The position numbers and the translations under genes are program-made. 7,471 nt of DNA from Microcaldota archaeon. GTDB taxonomy: Archaea > Micrarchaeota > Micrarchaeia > Anstonellales > VGKX01. Position 1 is the first letter of the stretch. Each line of letters opens with the position of its first letter. This document shows, one piece after another, positions 5,203 to 7,471 of the stretch. A model generated the notes under the pieces. The model ran no database searches. It was given only the letters and a program-made list of their open reading frames with translations, and had not been told where the DNA came from. The stretch spans positions 1-7,471 of the forward strand of contig JAKALW010000054.1 in NCBI GenBank assembly GCA_021823945.1. Reading direction: 5' to 3'.

Positions 5203-7471
5203 AAGCAAGTGTTTTCTTCCAGGAATCCTTGAGCGAATTTATGTTCTCGTCAATTATGACCGAGCCTGACGAGTCTGTGATTTTGAATACTGGCTCGGCG
5301 ACAACAGTGCCAAGCCTTGCAAGCGGGAATCCGGCAAGCTTTTTCTCAAAGCGCGCCGCGTCGCGCTCGCGCACTGTAATTACAAACCTGCCCGCTGATT
5401 CCGAGAACAGGATTTCATTGTTTTTCATGCCAGCCCCATGCGGGATTTTAGACATGTCAATTGTCGCGCCCAGGCCGCCTGCGAACATTGTCTCGGCAAG
5501 CGCCACTGCAATGCCGCCGTCAGAGCAGTCATGGCACGAGCGCAGGACGCCTGCCATGATTGCCTTGTGCAGCTTAAGGTACATCTTGGGCAGGACTTTC
5601 CTGTCCGGGAGCGGGGCTTTCCCGCCCTTTGCGCCGATTTGCGAGTAGTATTCAGAGCCGGCAAGCTCGTTTTTTGTCATGCCAAGCACGTAGACGGCAT
5701 CGCCTGCCGCTTTCGCGTCCATTGTGCATGTCTTTGAGACGTCAGGCATTTCCGCCACGCACGTGTACAAAAGAGTCGGCGGGATTGAGATTTTTCCCTG
5801 CGGGCCCTTGAAGTCGTTCTTCATCGAGTCCTTGCCTGAAATCATGGGCGCCTTGTACGCCATTGAGAAATCATAAAGCGCTACGCAAGCGTCCACAAGC
5901 GCGCCAAGCTTGTACGCCCCGTCCGGGGTTTTCTCGGACTGCACAGGGTCTGGCCAGCAGAAATTGTCGAGCATTGCAAGAGTTGAGGGGTTCGCGCCGG
6001 TTGCGACGGCGTTTCTCACTGCCTCGTCAAATGCGCACGCCGACATGCCATAGGCGCCAAAGTCCGAGTATTTGGGGCATATGCCGTTTGACACCACAAT
6101 GCCTTTTTTCTCGCCCATGACAGGCATCTGGACTGCGGCGTCCGACGGGCCATCATTATTCGCGCCTGAAAGCGGCTTGTTTACAGACGTGCCCTGGACC
6201 TCGTGGTCGTACTGCCTGACAACGTATTCCTTGGAGCATATGTTGAGCCTGCCAAGCAGGGCATGGAGCATTTTCCCAAGATTCTCATTGGACTGCGATG
6301 GGACAGAAGGAATAGGCGCTGGCTGGATTGGTTGCGGATTGTCCTTATCCGCATCTTGGACTGCAGGCGCGGCTCTTGCCGCGAGTTTCATCTGGGGCAC
6401 GCCTTCGTGGAGGAATTCCATGTCAAGGCTTGCGACTGTCCTGTCGCCGAATTTGGCTATGAACATTCCTGACTTGGTGAATTTGCCGACAACAGTTGAT
6501 TCGACTTCCATGCGCTTTGACAGCGCCATGAACTCGTCAAGCTTTTCCGGCGCAACTGCGACAGTCATCCTTTCCTGGGACTCTGAAACCAATATTTCCC
6601 ACGGGTCAAGCCCGGGATATTTGAGCGGGACCTTGTCAAGGTAAATCTCGCAGCCGCCAGACATCTGGGACATCTCGCCAATTGACGATGAAAGCCCGCC
6701 AGCGCCATTGTCTGTTATAGCCCTGTAATACTGCTTGTCTCGCGCCACAAGGAGCATGTCGTACATTTTCCTCTGGGTAATAGGGTCGCCTATCTGGACT
6801 GCGGTTACTGGGGAACCCTCGTGTATTTCCATTGAGGAGAAGGTGGCGCCGTGTATGCCGTCTTTTCCGACCCTGCCGCCCACCATGACGGCCAAGTCGC
6901 CGTCAAGGACTTCCTTGACGTGGCTTGGCTTGCCATTTATCATTGCGGGCATTATGCCGCCGGTGCCGCAATATACAAGCGGGCGCCCAAGGAACCTGTC
7001 ATCGAAAATTATGCTGCCGTTCACTGTCGGCACGCCGGTGGTGTTCCCGCCGTGCTCCACGCCTTTCCTGACACCCTCAAAAATCCTTTTCGGGTGGAGG
7101 ACGTGCGGGGGCAATGTGCCGGAGTAATACGGGGATGCGAAGCAGAAAACGTCCGTGTTGAATATAAAGCGTGCGCCCATGCCCGCGCCCAAAACGTCGC
7201 GGTTCACACCCACAATGCCTGTGAGCGCGCCGCCATACGGATCAAGTGCGGATGGCGCATTGTGCGTCTCTACCTTGACCGCTATGTTGTAATCCGGGCT
7301 GAAGCGGAATATGCCCGCATTGTCCTTGAACACGGAGACGAACCTGTCGGTTTTTTTCATTATTTTCTCAGTCGATTTCCTGATGTATGACTTGAACAAT
7401 GAATTGATTGTGCGCTTTTTCCCGTCCGCGCCCTCGTATCTTATCTTCGCGTTGAATATCTTGTGCTTGCA
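5198..7471 (-). CDS. purL: Phosphoribosylformylglycinamidine synthase, synthetase subunit (long PurL), 5' end outside window
   Basis: ATP-dependent synthase subunit of step 4: FGAR + ATP + ammonia from PurQ give FGAM. The frame is open to the right edge, and 757 residues lie inside the window, beginning CKHKIF. This is the start of the conserved (SEH)CKHKIF block, so a substantial N-terminal part is missing. Numbering from that Cys: VKVETHNAPSALDPYGGALT (65-84) with GIVGVNRD (85-92), then VEHGGNTTGVPTVNGS (138-153). AITDNGAGGLSSSIGEMS (251-268) and ILVSESQERMTVAV (293-306) follow. A Pro-rich linker lies at about 370-395. The second AIRS-like half has FGAYGMSACAFDEAVRNAVA (471-490), KAPMISGKDSMKND (540-553), CHDCSDGGIAVALAE (646-660) and ILFSESAGRFVITV (687-700). 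A TTG at 7399 is a possible start codon but lies inside the conserved domain and should not be used. The total length in this subfamily is about 950-1000 aa, with a PurS-like N-terminal domain. This is the first gene of the operon seen here; its promoter is outside. Confidence 0.95.
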   Translation of the reverse strand, partial: CKHKIFNAKIRYEGADGKKRTINSLFKSYIRKSTEKIMKKTDRFVSVFKDNAGIFRFSPDYNIAVKVETHNAPSALDPYGGALTGIVGVNRDVLGAGMGARFIFNTDVFCFASPYYSGTLPPHVLHPKRIFEGVRKGVEHGGNTTGVPTVNGSIIFDDRFLGRPLVYCGTGGIMPAMINGKPSHVKEVLDGDLAVMVGGRVGKDGIHGATFSSMEIHEGSPVTAVQIGDPITQRKMYDMLLVARDKQYYRAITDNGAGGLSSSIGEMSQMSGGCEIYLDKVPLKYPGLDPWEILVSESQERMTVAVAPEKLDEFMALSKRMEVESTVVGKFTKSGMFIAKFGDRTVASLDMEFLHEGVPQMKLAARAAPAVQDADKDNPQPIQPAPIPSVPSQSNENLGKMLHALLGRLNICSKEYVVRQYDHEVQGTSVNKPLSGANNDGPSDAAVQMPVMGEKKGIVVSNGICPKYSDFGAYGMSACAFDEAVRNAVATGANPSTLAMLDNFCWPDPVQSEKTPDGAYKLGALVDACVALYDFSMAYKAPMISGKDSMKNDFKGPQGKISIPPTLLYTCVAEMPDVSKTCTMDAKAAGDAVYVLGMTKNELAGSEYYSQIGAKGGKAPLPDRKVLPKMYLKLHKAIMAGVLRSCHDCSDGGIAVALAETMFAGGLGATIDMSKIPHGAGMKNNEILFSESAGRFVITVRERDAARFEKKLAGFPLARLGTVVAEPVFKITDSSGSVIIDENINSLKDSWKKTLAW

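Noticed and set aside
6072..6644. 190-aa open frame on the plus strand across purL
   Set aside because: Antisense to conserved purL sequence and its linker, with no family motifs or ribosome binding site that I can see.
6851..7390. 179-aa open frame on the plus strand across purL
   Set aside because: Mirror frame of the conserved PurL domain, with an Ala/Val/His-rich composition and no recognisable motif.
7397..7399. TTG as a start codon for a 733-aa PurL
   Set aside because: The upstream codons are open to the window edge and encode conserved PurL residues (CKHKIF and following), so the TTG is an internal Leu codon.
1..7471. tRNA or rRNA genes, CRISPR arrays, insertion sequences, toxin-antitoxin or defence genes, purine riboswitch
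   Set aside because: Nearly the whole window is covered by six conserved genes, and the spacers (at most 77 nt) hold no repeats, cloverleaf or aptamer-like structure that I could recognise.

Overview
This is a compact, gene-dense window with six protein-coding genes in two convergent blocks and almost no non-coding DNA. The two plus-strand genes are both of types common in archaea: a YprB-type RNase H-fold exonuclease and a TrmI-like tRNA m1A methyltransferase. Several starts are preceded by GTGA- or GGGTG-type Shine-Dalgarno cores. Together these suggest an archaeon with a small, tightly packed genome, possibly a DPANN-type lineage such as Diapherotrites or Micrarchaeota. The lineage is inference and weakly held. 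The domain Archaea is likely but not proven, because the purine enzymes have close relatives in anaerobic bacteria.

Layout. Positions 2-748 (+) hold a DEDD-type 3'-5' exonuclease domain protein whose reading frame is open at the left edge, so its N-terminus is probably outside the window. A 66-nt gap follows, then a short TrmI-like methyltransferase at 815-1381 (+). A 77-nt convergent spacer (1382-1458) separates these from the minus-strand purine biosynthesis operon. In transcription order, from right to left, the operon is purL (7471 to 5198, 5' end beyond the window), purQ (5188-4346), purF (4320-2869) and purD (2838-1459). The gaps between these genes are only about 9, 25 and 30 nt, so they are almost certainly co-transcribed and probably translationally coupled.

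How the genes work together. PurF makes 5-phosphoribosylamine from PRPP and glutamine (step 1). PurD ligates glycine to it to give GAR (step 2). PurL and PurQ together convert formyl-GAR to FGAM (step 4), with PurQ supplying ammonia from glutamine. The step-3 enzyme (PurN or PurT) and all later steps are not in the window. No separate purS is visible. PurL belongs to the long type that starts its in-window part with CKHKIF and usually carries a PurS-like N-terminal domain, which would lie beyond position 7471.

I found no mobile element, CRISPR array, RNA gene, riboswitch or obviously new system. The points worth a second look are details inside known families: ETHNAP in place of ETHNHP in PurL, a methyltransferase lacking the TrmI N-terminal domain and with a degenerate motif IV, and a PurF that keeps a short propeptide and all four predicted Fe-S cysteines.
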